Assembly (NCBI RefSeq): GCF_001695835.1
Contig: NZ_MBSO01000015.1
Coordinates: 49,658-113,657, forward strand
Direction of reading: 5' to 3'
DNA from: Ensifer sp. LC11
Lineage (GTDB): Bacteria > Pseudomonadota > Alphaproteobacteria > Rhizobiales > Rhizobiaceae
DNA: 64,000 bases
Below, piece by piece: positions 16,332 through 25,325 of the stretch; the first letter of the stretch is position 1, and the number at the start of each line of letters is the position of its first letter. The translations under genes and the position numbers were made by a program. Under the pieces are notes generated by a model. It searched no databases. It was given only the letters and a program-made list of their open reading frames with translations, and was not told the DNA's origin.

Positions 16332-17281
16332 TCGGCAAAAGCCGCCCGGACTTCATCGATGGTTCTCGCCGGGTCCTGGAGATGCGGGAAGTGGCCGATA
16401 CCCGTCAGAACGTCGAACTCTGCATGGGTTCGGTCGGCGAACTCCCTGCCCATCTCCGACTTGATATAGATGTCCCTTTCGCCCCAGATCACCTTGATCG
16501 GAGTCTTGAGCTTAAACAGATTGGCCTCCAGATAGTCTTCATCACGCGTGAAGTGAGCGTAATAGGAGGCGAAGGCATCGGCAGTCGTCATGCCGTCGTG
16601 TGTCCAGGACTCTTTCATGTCCGCTTGCACCTCGGACGACAGTTCGTATTGGGCCTCCGGCGCAAGGCCACGACGATGCACGTTTTGTAGGATCTCGTCG
16701 CTGGTCCTGTTCATATAGGCCCGCGTCGGCGTTGCCGTCGGCTCAGCCTTTAGATTTTGCAGGCTCTCATACATCCAATGCGGCCTGTTGAACGGCGCGA
16801 AGTCGCCGACGATGATCTTCTTCGCGATCTTCGGTTCATCGAGGGCCAGAAGCAGTGCTGGAAGGCTGCCGATGTCCGAGGCGTAGATGACCAAATTCGA
16901 ACGGTCGACGCCCGATTTGTCGATGTAGGCCTTCAGAACCGAGGCATAGTCCCTTGGTGAATAGGAGAACTGCTCCGGGGAAGGGCGCGACGACTGACCA
17001 TAGCCGGGCCAGTCAAATGCATGCACCTCGTAGTCCTTGCTCAGTGTTCCGGCGATTTCCTTCCAGACGGTCAACGTCTCCGGGAATCCGTGCAGGAAGA
17101 GCGCGATGCCCTTGGGGTTAACGGCATGGGAGACCATGCGCCGCAGCGTAATGTTCTTGTCGATGGTGACGAAGTCGATTTTCGGGACCGCCGGAGTGAC
17201 GGCATTCAAAGCTTGCCCCACGTCCGCCGAGGCCAGCACCACCGAGGCGGTCGCAACGAAATTCTTGAGTGACCGGAACAT
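16328..17281 (-). CDS. Exported alpha/beta-hydrolase, dehalogenase/epoxide hydrolase-like
   Basis: A 317-residue protein with an N-terminal signal-like segment (MFRSLKNFVATASVVLASADVGQA), then an alpha/beta-hydrolase fold. The oxyanion-hole motif is FLHGFPET. The nucleophile elbow reads YASDIGS, where the nucleophile is Asp rather than Ser, as in haloalkane dehalogenases and epoxide hydrolases. The catalytic His is in GIGHFPHLQDP. AAGGAG lies upstream of the ATG at 17281. Substrate unknown; it sits beside a VOC protein and a second exported hydrolase. Confidence 0.82.
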   Translation of the reverse strand: MFRSLKNFVATASVVLASADVGQALNAVTPAVPKIDFVTIDKNITLRRMVSHAVNPKGIALFLHGFPETLTVWKEIAGTLSKDYEVHAFDWPGYGQSSRPSPEQFSYSPRDYASVLKAYIDKSGVDRSNLVIYASDIGSLPALLLALDEPKIAKKIIVGDFAPFNRPHWMYESLQNLKAEPTATPTRAYMNRTSDEILQNVHRRGLAPEAQYELSSEVQADMKESWTHDGMTTADAFASYYAHFTRDEDYLEANLFKLKTPIKVIWGERDIYIKSEMGREFADRTHAEFDVLTGIGHFPHLQDPARTIDEVRAAFAD

Positions 17282-17701
17282 CGTGTCAGGCTCCTTCCGA
17301 GTTGACTTGACGAAAAGATCGGACACCCGGCGGGCCGTGGGTAGACGGAGATTCTGAGAGGAACCCTCTTGAACCGGACAACTGCACAGGTCCGCGAGAG
17401 TGAACTCACCAATACCCTGCAAGTACTCCGCTGCAGCCAAAGTCCCCAGCACGCGCGGTCTGATCGCGGTGTCCATGCCTTGTGTTCATGGCGACCATTA
17501 CATCGACGTTCGCATGGAGCCGCACAGGCCTTCTTGCAGCCGTTTCGATTGGGCCCAGCGTCAAAGCGAGAGGGTGGCTCTCAATTTCACTCGGTACCAG
17601 CCCCCTGGTGCCGTTCCTAGATTCCGGTCCTTCGCGGATCGTCGGCCATCCCGTCAAACCGCGAGCCGACGAAACTCGCTCTCCACGAAAAGGAAGATGA
17701 A
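17282..17701. other. 420-bp intergenic region without a convincing gene
   Basis: This is the divergent promoter region between the exported hydrolase and the VOC gene. Short frames exist on both strands, but none has a credible start, RBS or protein-like composition. A 9-bp dyad with one wobble pair (CGGTACCAG, 17592-17600, with CTGGTGCCG, 17605-17613) lies about 90 bp upstream of the VOC start. It may be an operator or leader hairpin. Confidence 0.5.
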
Positions 17702-18127
17702 ATGAACGACACCAATGCTGCTTCAGAGAAAATCAGGGCGCTCCCCGGCCACTCGACCATCGGCACGAACGATCTGGATGCCGCCGCCGCCTACTACGAC
17801 AAGCTGCTTGCCGTCTTCGGCATCGGCCGTGTGCTCGTCCAGCCCGGTCGCGCTATCTATTACGGGCATCGCACTCTCGAGTTCGGTGTTACAAAACCGT
17901 TCAATGGCGAGGCCGCCATTGCCGGCAACGGATCAATGATCGCCTTCGAGGCGCGCTCCCGCACCCAGGTCGATCTCGCCCATGCGACGGCCTTGGAAGC
18001 AGGCGGTTCGGATGAAGGTGCACCCGGTCCGAGGGGTCCGAACGGCGGCGACCCATACTGTGCCTATTTCCGCGATCCCGAAGGCAACAAGTTTCTCGTC
18101 TACCGTACTGGTCCCGACGCGGACTGA
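17702..18127 (+). CDS. VOC (glyoxalase/bleomycin resistance) family protein
   Basis: A 141-residue VOC-fold protein. It shows the N-terminal GHSTIGTNDLDAAAAYYDKLL and the C-terminal YCAYFRDPEGNKFLVYR with the metal-ligand Glu. AAAGGAAG lies just upstream. The family includes lyases, dioxygenases and binding proteins; this one cannot be specified. It precedes the Tat-exported epoxide hydrolase by 110 bp on the same strand and may share its transcript. Confidence 0.88.
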   Translation: MNDTNAASEKIRALPGHSTIGTNDLDAAAAYYDKLLAVFGIGRVLVQPGRAIYYGHRTLEFGVTKPFNGEAAIAGNGSMIAFEARSRTQVDLAHATALEAGGSDEGAPGPRGPNGGDPYCAYFRDPEGNKFLVYRTGPDAD

Positions 18128-18237
18128 TACCCGCGCAGCAGGCGGGGTATGCCTTGGATGGCATGCCCCCGCGCCGCAAACCGGCGGCGGGATCCGTTCG
18201 GTGAGCATTCGGAGCATTCAGGAAGGAGGGTCCTCAT

Positions 18238-19554
18238 ATGGACCGGGAGAGCAAAGCTGGGAAATTTGAGGTGTCGCGGCGTTCGTTTCTGTTGGGTAGC
18301 GCGGCGATCGGCGTTGCGGCCGCGGGGCTGCCCGTGGCCTCCATCGCAGCCGACAACCTTGGCATGCCGAAGAGCATCGATAACATCCGGCCGTTCAAGG
18401 TCGACGTGCCTGCGGAGGCCCTCGCCGATCTGCGACGCCGCCTTGCGGCAACGCGCTGGCCGGACAGCGCAACCGTGAGTGACCGCTCCCAGGGTGTCGA
18501 GCAGGAGACGATGAAAGACCTCGTTGCCTATTGGCAGTCCGTCTATGATTGGCGCAGGGCCGAACGAAAGCTCAACACCTTTCCTCAGTTTTTGACCACC
18601 ATCGACGGCCTTGACATTCATTTCATCCACCTGCGCTCCCCCCATGAGACCGCACTTCCCCTGATCATGACCCATGGCTGGCCCGGTTCGATCTTTGAGC
18701 TGCTGGACGTGATCGATCCGCTGACCGACCCGACTGCTTACGGCGGCAAGGCCGAAGACGCGTTCCATCTCGTCATCCCATCCATTCCCGGCTTCGGTTT
18801 CTCGCAAAAGCCCACCTCGACGGGTTGGGACGCGCAGCGCATCGCCATGGCCTGGGCCGCCTTGATGAAACGGCTCGGCTACGACCGCTATGTCTCGCAA
18901 GGTGGCGACTGGGGTGCGATCATCAGCGACACTCTGGCGCGGCAGGCTCCGGCGGGTCTGGTCGGCATCCATGTGAACCGGATCGAGCGCAGCACGACGC
19001 TTCCGCCAGACGCTGCGCAAGCGTTGAAGAATGGAGGCCCGGCTCCCGACAACATGTCCGCCGACGAGAAGAAGGTCTTCGATGAGGCCCGCGACTTCCT
19101 GAACAACGGTTTCGGCTACGCGTCGATCCTCAGCACCAGACCGGAGACTGTCGGCTACGGGCTTGCGGATTCTCCGGTGGGGCTGGCGGCCTGGCTTTAC
19201 GACAAGATCGCGGATTGGGTGTTCACTCGGGGTGCTCCGGAACAGGCGTTGAGCAGGGACGACATTCTGGACAACATCACATTGTACTGGCTGACAAACA
19301 CCGGGCCTTCGAGCGGACGCATCTATTGGGAAAACCTCAAGGCCGGGGCGAAGCTCTCGGCGGCCAAGGTTCCTGTCGCCGTTACCGTGTTTCCGGGCGA
19401 GGTTTACAGACCACCCAGGAAGTGGCTGTCAAAGGCCTATCCGCAGCTCGTCTATTATCATCAGGTCTCCAAGGGCGGGCACTTCGCCGCCTGGGAGGAG
19501 CCCGAACTTTTCACCGAAGAGATCAGGGCAGGCTTCAGGCCCATGCGTTCCTAG
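18238..19554 (+). CDS. Epoxide hydrolase family protein with Tat signal
   Basis: A 438-residue protein. Residues 12-38 form a twin-arginine signal (SRRSFLLGSAAIGVAAAG), followed by the epoxide hydrolase N-terminal domain (about 50-160) and an alpha/beta-hydrolase core. The oxyanion motif HGWPG is at 146-150 and the nucleophile Asp224 is in QGGDWGA. The catalytic His lies in SKGGHFAAWEEPELF near the C-terminus. AGGAGGG precedes the ATG. Microsomal-type epoxide hydrolases open epoxides to diols; export as a folded protein suggests extracytoplasmic detoxification. Confidence 0.9.
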   Translation: MDRESKAGKFEVSRRSFLLGSAAIGVAAAGLPVASIAADNLGMPKSIDNIRPFKVDVPAEALADLRRRLAATRWPDSATVSDRSQGVEQETMKDLVAYWQSVYDWRRAERKLNTFPQFLTTIDGLDIHFIHLRSPHETALPLIMTHGWPGSIFELLDVIDPLTDPTAYGGKAEDAFHLVIPSIPGFGFSQKPTSTGWDAQRIAMAWAALMKRLGYDRYVSQGGDWGAIISDTLARQAPAGLVGIHVNRIERSTTLPPDAAQALKNGGPAPDNMSADEKKVFDEARDFLNNGFGYASILSTRPETVGYGLADSPVGLAAWLYDKIADWVFTRGAPEQALSRDDILDNITLYWLTNTGPSSGRIYWENLKAGAKLSAAKVPVAVTVFPGEVYRPPRKWLSKAYPQLVYYHQVSKGGHFAAWEEPELFTEEIRAGFRPMRS

Positions 19555-19600
19555 AACGCCAGCTCAACAATACGCCCTGGGCCAGAGAGGCTTGTTGCCG

Positions 19601-21196
19601 TCACTCCGGTAAACCTGCTTGACGCAATCCGTTCGCAAACCGGGCGAAGTCGTCAGGTCGGTGGATCGGCAGCCAGTCTCTGAGATTTGAAACGCGCAGC
19701 GACGGATCCAGCGTGCGCAGACGCTGCATGCACCGACGGGCCTCTTCCGGACGGGCCGCAAGCGCATGGCTCGCCGCAACGAGCGCGACCGCCACCAGCA
19801 GGCTGGGCAGGTTTGCGAGTGCCTTCTCCGCCCAGGTTACCGCTTCGTCATAGTTGCCGGAGAAGAAATGCGCGAGTGCGGTTCCCGTTTGCATCCGGAA
19901 CACTTCCGGATCGAGCGGGCTCAGGCGAACGGCATGGGTGAGATCCCTGATCGCATTCTCGGCTTCGCCACGGAAGACACGCAGCACGCCCCCCAGGAAC
20001 CAGGCGAGCGCGAAGTTCGGGTTGAGCAGCCGTGCCCTGTCGATCAGCGCAATGCCACCATCGAGGTCGTCGGCGAGATGACCGAGTGCGTGGCCGCCTC
20101 TCGTCAGCGCCACGGCGTCATCCCGGCCAAGCTCCACCGCGAGCCGCGCCAGTCGTGTTCCCTCGGCGATCTCTGCCGTGCGGTCGATCATCCACCCGTT
20201 GAGCTTCTTCCAGAAAAAGCACCAGGCGGCGCCGGCATAGGCGGACGCAAACTCATCGTCGAGCGCGATCGCCTTGTAGAACAATGGCAGCGCTGCCTCG
20301 AGCGCTTCCCGGGTCCCGCTGTGCAGTTTTGCCATGCCGCGAAGATAGTAGTCGTAAGCGTCGAGGCTATCGGTCGGCTTGTGCTTGGCGCGCTCGATCT
20401 CGACCCGTTCGAGTTGCGGCGCGATCGCGTCGACGACGCTTTCTGCCATATTGTCCTGCAGCTCGAAAATGTCGTCGAACGTGCCTTCAAAGCGCTCCGC
20501 CCACAGGTGCGCGCCGGTCGTGGCGTCGACGAGCTGACCGGTGATGCGCACCTTGCTTCCGGACTTGCGCACGCTGCCTTCCAGAACATAGCGCACGCCA
20601 AGTTCCCGCCCCACGTCGGTCGCTTCCACTGTGCGGTCCTTGTAGGTGAAGCTCGAGTTGCGCGCGATGACGAATAGCCAGCGGATCCGTGACAGCGCGG
20701 TGATGATGTCCTCCACCACGCCATCCGTAAAATAGTCCTGCTCCGGATCGCCACTCAGATTCTGGAAGGGCAAAACGGTGATGGAGGGTTTGTCGGGCAG
20801 GGGGAGCGCAGGCGGCACCACGCTTGTCTTGCCGGAACTGCGGACGCTGCTGCTCGGCGCTTCAGAGATAACCCCGTTTTCGACATCGACGGGGTTCACC
20901 TCGCCGATGAAGCGGAAGCCCTTGCGGGCGATGGTTCGCAGCAGGTGCTGTTCTTCGCCGCTGTCGCCGATTGCCTTGCGGACGGCGTTGATGTGGCTGG
21001 TGATCGTCGATTCCGATACGATCCGACCACCCCAGACCGCCTGCAGCAGATCGTCCTTGCCGACGACCCTGTCGCGATTCTCTATGAGATAGAGCAACAG
21101 GTCGAAGACCTGCGGGCCGATGGCAACGACCTGCCCGCGCAGGGTCAATTCCCGGCGCTCCGGATCGAGCAGATAGTCTGCGAACTTGAACTGCAC
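19601..21196 (-). CDS. CadC-like winged-helix regulator with TolB-like and TPR domains
   Basis: A 531-residue protein. Residues 1-90 form an OmpR/CadC-type winged helix (FADYLLDPERRELTLRGQVVAIGPQVFDLLLYLIENR). A TolB/FlgO-like domain follows at about 130-270 (SITVLPFQNLSGDPEQDYFTDGVVEDIITALSR), then TPR-like helices to the end. Unlike CadC there is no obvious membrane helix between them. The GTG at 21196 is chosen because GGAGAG lies just upstream and it opens the domain directly. Such regulators are numerous in rhizobia and have mostly unknown signals. It is divergent from the NmrA-like gene at 21426. Confidence 0.85.
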   Translation of the reverse strand: MQFKFADYLLDPERRELTLRGQVVAIGPQVFDLLLYLIENRDRVVGKDDLLQAVWGGRIVSESTITSHINAVRKAIGDSGEEQHLLRTIARKGFRFIGEVNPVDVENGVISEAPSSSVRSSGKTSVVPPALPLPDKPSITVLPFQNLSGDPEQDYFTDGVVEDIITALSRIRWLFVIARNSSFTYKDRTVEATDVGRELGVRYVLEGSVRKSGSKVRITGQLVDATTGAHLWAERFEGTFDDIFELQDNMAESVVDAIAPQLERVEIERAKHKPTDSLDAYDYYLRGMAKLHSGTREALEAALPLFYKAIALDDEFASAYAGAAWCFFWKKLNGWMIDRTAEIAEGTRLARLAVELGRDDAVALTRGGHALGHLADDLDGGIALIDRARLLNPNFALAWFLGGVLRVFRGEAENAIRDLTHAVRLSPLDPEVFRMQTGTALAHFFSGNYDEAVTWAEKALANLPSLLVAVALVAASHALAARPEEARRCMQRLRTLDPSLRVSNLRDWLPIHRPDDFARFANGLRQAGLPE

Positions 21197-21425
21197 CTCT
21201 GCTCTCCTGGCGCGACGCTCCTGGCCGGCGATTGCGATCCGTCGATAGATAGCACGGCAACGCGTGATTAGAGCATCCCTTGCCGAGCGGGCAATCGCTT
21301 GGACGGACAATCAAGCTTTTCTCAAGGGTAATTCAAGGTGGGCGCAAGGACTTGCCCGAAGCATGCAGGCACTCTCACCGCAGATCGGCGGCAATGGTGC
21401 AGCCGAGAAAAAGCAGAGTGAAGCC

Positions 21426-22178
21426 ATGAAGATCGTCATCATCGGAGGCACTGGCCTTATCGGATCGAAACTTGTGAAGAACCTGCGCGAGCGCGGCCAT
21501 GACGCGTTTGCGGCCGCACCAAGCACCGGCGTCAACACGATCACGCGTGAAGGCCTTGCCGCAGCGATGGATCGAACCGAGGTCGTCGTCGACGTCGCCA
21601 ACGCGCCGGATTGGGACGACAAGGCTGTTCTCGACTTCTTCGAGGCATCGGGGCGCAATCTGCTGGCAGCGGAAGCCGCCGCCGGCGTGCGCCACCACGT
21701 CGCTCTTTCGATCGTTGGTAGCGAACGGTTGCCCGGTAACGGCTACTTCCGGGCGAAGGTCGCGCAGGAGAACCTCATCAAGGCGTCTGGCATTCCCTAT
21801 ACCATCCTGCGCGCCACACAGTTCTTTGAGTTCGTCGGCGGCATTGCCCAGTCGGCAACCGTCGGGAAGGAGATCCGCCTGTCTCCCGCGCTGTTCCAGC
21901 CGATCGCCTCCGACGATGTGGCCGCAGCACTCGCCGATATCGCCCTCGCACCGCCGGTCAACGGCACGGTCGAAGTCGCCGGTCCCGATGCCATTCCCCT
22001 CGACGAGGTGGTGAGACGCTTCCTGGGGGCGACAAAGGACGAGCGCAAGGTGGTGCCGGATGTTCACGCACGCTACTTCGGCGCCGTCCTTGACGACCAG
22101 TCGCTGACCCCCGGCAAGAACCCGCGGCTTGGCGCGATCCGGTTCGACGACTGGGTTCGTCAGCAAGCCGGGCACTGA
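21426..22178 (+). CDS. NmrA-like NAD(P)-binding oxidoreductase (atypical SDR)
   Basis: A 250-residue protein opening with MKIVIIGGTGLIGSKLVKNLRERGH, a GGTGxIG dinucleotide motif. It has the atypical-SDR stretch YFRAKVAQENLIKASGIPYTILRATQF, where Lys of the YxxxK motif is present as RAK. Relatives (NmrA/YtfG/SDR_a5) reduce quinones or sense redox state. It is divergent from the CadC-like TPR regulator, a common rhizobial pairing, and 147 bp before the efflux genes. Confidence 0.87.
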   Translation: MKIVIIGGTGLIGSKLVKNLRERGHDAFAAAPSTGVNTITREGLAAAMDRTEVVVDVANAPDWDDKAVLDFFEASGRNLLAAEAAAGVRHHVALSIVGSERLPGNGYFRAKVAQENLIKASGIPYTILRATQFFEFVGGIAQSATVGKEIRLSPALFQPIASDDVAAALADIALAPPVNGTVEVAGPDAIPLDEVVRRFLGATKDERKVVPDVHARYFGAVLDDQSLTPGKNPRLGAIRFDDWVRQQAGH

Positions 22179-22324
22179 CGAAGCAATCATCGGCAAGCCG
22201 TCGCGCCTGCATCGCTGATGCCTTCAATCCCGCCAAAACGGAATCGGCCACGCTATCGGCGAGGGCGCCGCGGATGAGCTTCACCGCGCGGCGCCTTCGT
22301 AGCCATCCAACAGGAACTGAGACA

Positions 22325-23419
22325 ATGGATACGTTCGAGGACAAGGTTGCCATCGCCACAGGAAGCGTCGCAGTCGGCACCGCCGGGAAGCGCTCCAGCA
22401 AGAGGAAGATGCTTGGCATGTTGCTGTGCCTCAGTGCTGTGGTGGCTGTCGCAGGCGGCTGGGCCTGGGCTCGTTCGGGCGGCGATGCGTCGACTGACAA
22501 CGCCTATGTCCGCGGCGACGTGACATCGCTCGCGCCGAAGGTTGCGGGCTATGTCACGGCTGTCGAAGTCCGGGACAACCAGAGTGTTCGAGCGGGAGAG
22601 GTGCTTTTCCGGATCGACGACCGGGACTACCGCGCGCGCCTTGCGCAAGCGGCCGCCAATGTCGAAGCCGCAAAGGCTCGGCTCGTCAACGTCGATGCCG
22701 AGACAGAACTCCAGCACGCCTTCATTCGGCAGGCCGAGGCTCAGAAGCGATCGGCCGTCGCCGAGATGAATCTGGCGGCCAAGGCGTACGAGCGTCGCCG
22801 CGAACTCATCCGCAGCAACACCATCAGCCAGGCCCATGTCGATGAAAGCGATGCGGCGCGATCGAGAACCGAGGCAAGTGTGTCTGCGGCGTCCGCGACA
22901 ATAGAGGCACAACGGCAGAAGATCGCCGTGCTTGCGGCCCAGCGTGAAGCCGCGGTCGCTGCCGTGGCGCAGGCGGAGGCCGCGCGCGATCTTTCTCAGA
23001 TCGATCTTGAAAGCACGATCGTTCGCGCTCCCGTCGGCGGCGTGATCGGTAACCGTCAGGTTCGTGTCGGCCGGTTCGTCGCGCCGGGCACGTCCCTGCT
23101 CGATATCGTTCCGGTTGACGATGTGTGGGTTGTCGCCAACTTCAAGGAAACGCAACTCGAACATATTCGGACAGGTCAGCGCGTCCGCATCGTCATCGAT
23201 GGGTATCCGGATCAGGCGCTTGAAGGCACAGTCGACAGCTTTGCCCCGGGCAGCGGTTCAGCCTTCAGCCTTCTCCCGTCGGACAATGCAACCGGCAACT
23301 TCGTTCGTGTCGTCCAGCGGGTGCCGGTCAAGATACGGTTTTTAAGCAACCCGTTGCCGGGACGTCTCGTTCCGGGTCTGTCCGCGCGGGTCGACGTCGA
23401 TCTCGGGAGCGGGTCATGA
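22325..23419 (+). CDS. HlyD/EmrA family efflux membrane-fusion protein
   Basis: A 364-residue periplasmic adaptor. One membrane anchor lies at about residues 35-55 (MLGMLLCLSAVVAVAGGWAWA), followed by a biotinyl-lipoyl half-motif (DNAYVRGDVTSLAPKVAGYV), a coiled-coil hairpin at about 100-230 and the second lipoyl half. The ATG at 22325 is used. Its 3' end overlaps the MFS gene by 4 bp, so the two form an EmrAB-type pump that exports drugs or toxic organics across both membranes with an outer-membrane channel encoded elsewhere. Confidence 0.92.
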   Translation: MDTFEDKVAIATGSVAVGTAGKRSSKRKMLGMLLCLSAVVAVAGGWAWARSGGDASTDNAYVRGDVTSLAPKVAGYVTAVEVRDNQSVRAGEVLFRIDDRDYRARLAQAAANVEAAKARLVNVDAETELQHAFIRQAEAQKRSAVAEMNLAAKAYERRRELIRSNTISQAHVDESDAARSRTEASVSAASATIEAQRQKIAVLAAQREAAVAAVAQAEAARDLSQIDLESTIVRAPVGGVIGNRQVRVGRFVAPGTSLLDIVPVDDVWVVANFKETQLEHIRTGQRVRIVIDGYPDQALEGTVDSFAPGSGSAFSLLPSDNATGNFVRVVQRVPVKIRFLSNPLPGRLVPGLSARVDVDLGSGS

Positions 23420-25002
23420 CCACGCACGTAGCCACGACGGCGAGCCGCGAAATGTCGACGGCAGGCGCGCTGCTTGTCATCGGCATCGTGCTGGCGGCGC
23501 TGACGGAAGCGATCGCCAGCACCGTCCTTTCACTCGGACGCGGCGATATCATCGGCGATATCCATGCCACTCCCGACGAATTCGCCTGGCTCGATATCGG
23601 CTACACCGCGTTCAAGCTCATCGGCTTCCTGGTCGCCCCTTCGATGCTCCACCGTGTCCGGCCGCTCAGCCTCATCGCCGCCGCAACGCTCGTCATGGGG
23701 CTTGCATGCGGTCTTGCGGTTTTCACCGCGCGGTTGGACCTGTTGATCGCGCTGAGAGTGACGCAAGGTCTCGCTGGCGGCATCCTTCTGGTCGCAGGCC
23801 AGGCCATCCTCTTTTTTGTCTATCCGAAAGCCCACCAGCCCATCCTTCAGGCGCTGTTTGCGATGGGGGCCGTGGTGGCACCTGCGACACTGGCCCCGGC
23901 GCTTCAGGGGTGGTTGCTGGATACTCAATCCTGGACGTGGATCTTCTATTGCAATGTCATCCTGTCCTTGGCAGCCGCAGGGCTTCTGCTGGTGGTCGAT
24001 GATCCGACACCCGCCATGACGCAGCCGCGGCCGTTTGACTGGGTCGGCTTTTCCCTCATCTCTGTATCGCTTTTCTCTTTCACCTATGTCCTCAGCCAGG
24101 GTAGCCGCTGGGACTGGTCCGAAGAGCCGCGCATCCTGTGGCTCTGCGTGGCGGGTGTTGCGTCCCTGCTGATGTTTCTGGGGCAACAGGTGCTGCGCAA
24201 GGGCAATGGCCTTCTCGATTTCACCCTGTTCAAATCGGAGGATTTTTCCTTCGCCTTCATCGTCAGTTTCGTTGCCGGTGCTGCGCTGTTTGGAAGCGCG
24301 TTTTTGATACCCTCGTTTGCCGTGTCGGTCCTTGCCTTCACGCCCACAGATGCGGGCCAGCTTCTTTTGCCGAGCGGCGCGCTCTTCGTCGGGGCCTTGC
24401 TCCTTGCTGCCTTTCTCATGCAGGTCCGCCGTGTGCCGCCATTCGCGACGGTGCCCTTCGGCATCCTCCTGATCATGGTGGCGATGTGGATGCTGTCCGG
24501 GTCGACCAGCGAAAGCGGCGCGGATGACATGATGACCGCAATCCTGTTGCGCGGCCTTGGCCTTGGCTTCCTGTTTCTGTCGATCACGCTGATTGCGTTC
24601 AGCGACCTCAACCGCCGAAACCTCGCATCGGGTATCGGCCTCTTCAACACCGGCCGCCAACTCGGTGGTCTCATCGGCGTTGCCGGGCTGCAGACCCTCA
24701 TCGACCATAACGTCGTCGCGAATGTCGCGGTCCTCGGCGCCAACATCAATGGGGGAGGGGCGGCCGTTATCGAACGGCTGACCAATACGACAGCCATGCT
24801 TTCGGCAAGGGGGATGGATGCCGTGTCCGCCAGCCGGGCAGCGATGGCGCTTCTCGGCCGCGCAGTCACCAGTCAGTCCATCGTGATCGCCTTCGACACG
24901 GCGTTTTACGCCGTCGCCCTTCTGTTCGTGTTCGCAGCGCCCGTCCTGGTCGCGATCAAGATCGGATTTGCCCGACGTGCGAAGGCGCGCCACGGGAAGT
25001 AA
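23416..25002 (+). CDS. DHA2 family MFS efflux transporter (EmrB-like)
   Basis: A 528-residue membrane protein with about 14 predicted transmembrane segments, the DHA2 layout. Conserved pieces include the motif-C-like ASTVLSLGRGDIIGDIHATPDEFAWLD opening and LRVTQGLAGG in the first half. ATG overlaps the HlyD stop by 4 bp. It is the inner-membrane pump of the pair; the exported substrate is not predictable. Some relatives in this branch are annotated as fusaric-acid or multidrug pumps. Confidence 0.92.
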   Translation: MTTHVATTASREMSTAGALLVIGIVLAALTEAIASTVLSLGRGDIIGDIHATPDEFAWLDIGYTAFKLIGFLVAPSMLHRVRPLSLIAAATLVMGLACGLAVFTARLDLLIALRVTQGLAGGILLVAGQAILFFVYPKAHQPILQALFAMGAVVAPATLAPALQGWLLDTQSWTWIFYCNVILSLAAAGLLLVVDDPTPAMTQPRPFDWVGFSLISVSLFSFTYVLSQGSRWDWSEEPRILWLCVAGVASLLMFLGQQVLRKGNGLLDFTLFKSEDFSFAFIVSFVAGAALFGSAFLIPSFAVSVLAFTPTDAGQLLLPSGALFVGALLLAAFLMQVRRVPPFATVPFGILLIMVAMWMLSGSTSESGADDMMTAILLRGLGLGFLFLSITLIAFSDLNRRNLASGIGLFNTGRQLGGLIGVAGLQTLIDHNVVANVAVLGANINGGGAAVIERLTNTTAMLSARGMDAVSASRAAMALLGRAVTSQSIVIAFDTAFYAVALLFVFAAPVLVAIKIGFARRAKARHGK

Positions 25003-25325
25003 CGCACGGACGCAGGGCGTCCACGCCTCTTGTTCTGGCGCGGCCGATCGCGCGGAAGCCCTATTGTATGTTCAGCCCCTCGTATGCGGCCGGCCAACGC
25101 TCCTTGGCGCTTTGGGCCGTAATCGCTTTGGTGCAAGCGTCGTTTTCGTCACCGTCGGCGTTCAAGGACCGAGGTCCGCATAGTCACGTCGTTGCCTCTA
25201 TCCCGAGCAGCGTGAGCCCTTAAACGAGCGCTTATCGCCTTGTCTCCACTCCCTATTTTGGTTGGGTTGCCGGCAAAGGCCATAGACTATATGGCGTTTG
25301 ACGCGATTTCTGCGAAAGGGGATTC
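25003..25325. other. 323-bp intergenic region upstream of the gluconate genes
   Basis: No credible gene is seen. It holds a palindrome GGACC-GA-GGTCC (25166-25177) and, near its end, the dyad GCCATA-N5-TATGGC (25279-25295), 31 bp before the gntP-type start. The latter could be the operator of the gluconate operon. Confidence 0.5.
25279..25295. promoter_or_regulatory. Dyad GCCATA-N5-TATGGC upstream of the gluconate operon
   Basis: Perfect 6-base arms separated by GACTA end 31 bp before the start codon, where a repressor would block transcription. No regulator gene is adjacent, so the binding protein would be encoded elsewhere. Confidence 0.4.

Noticed and set aside
17406..17657. 83-codon minus-strand frame in the 420-bp gap
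   Set aside because: No RBS, no protein-like pattern, and it lies in an expected divergent promoter region.
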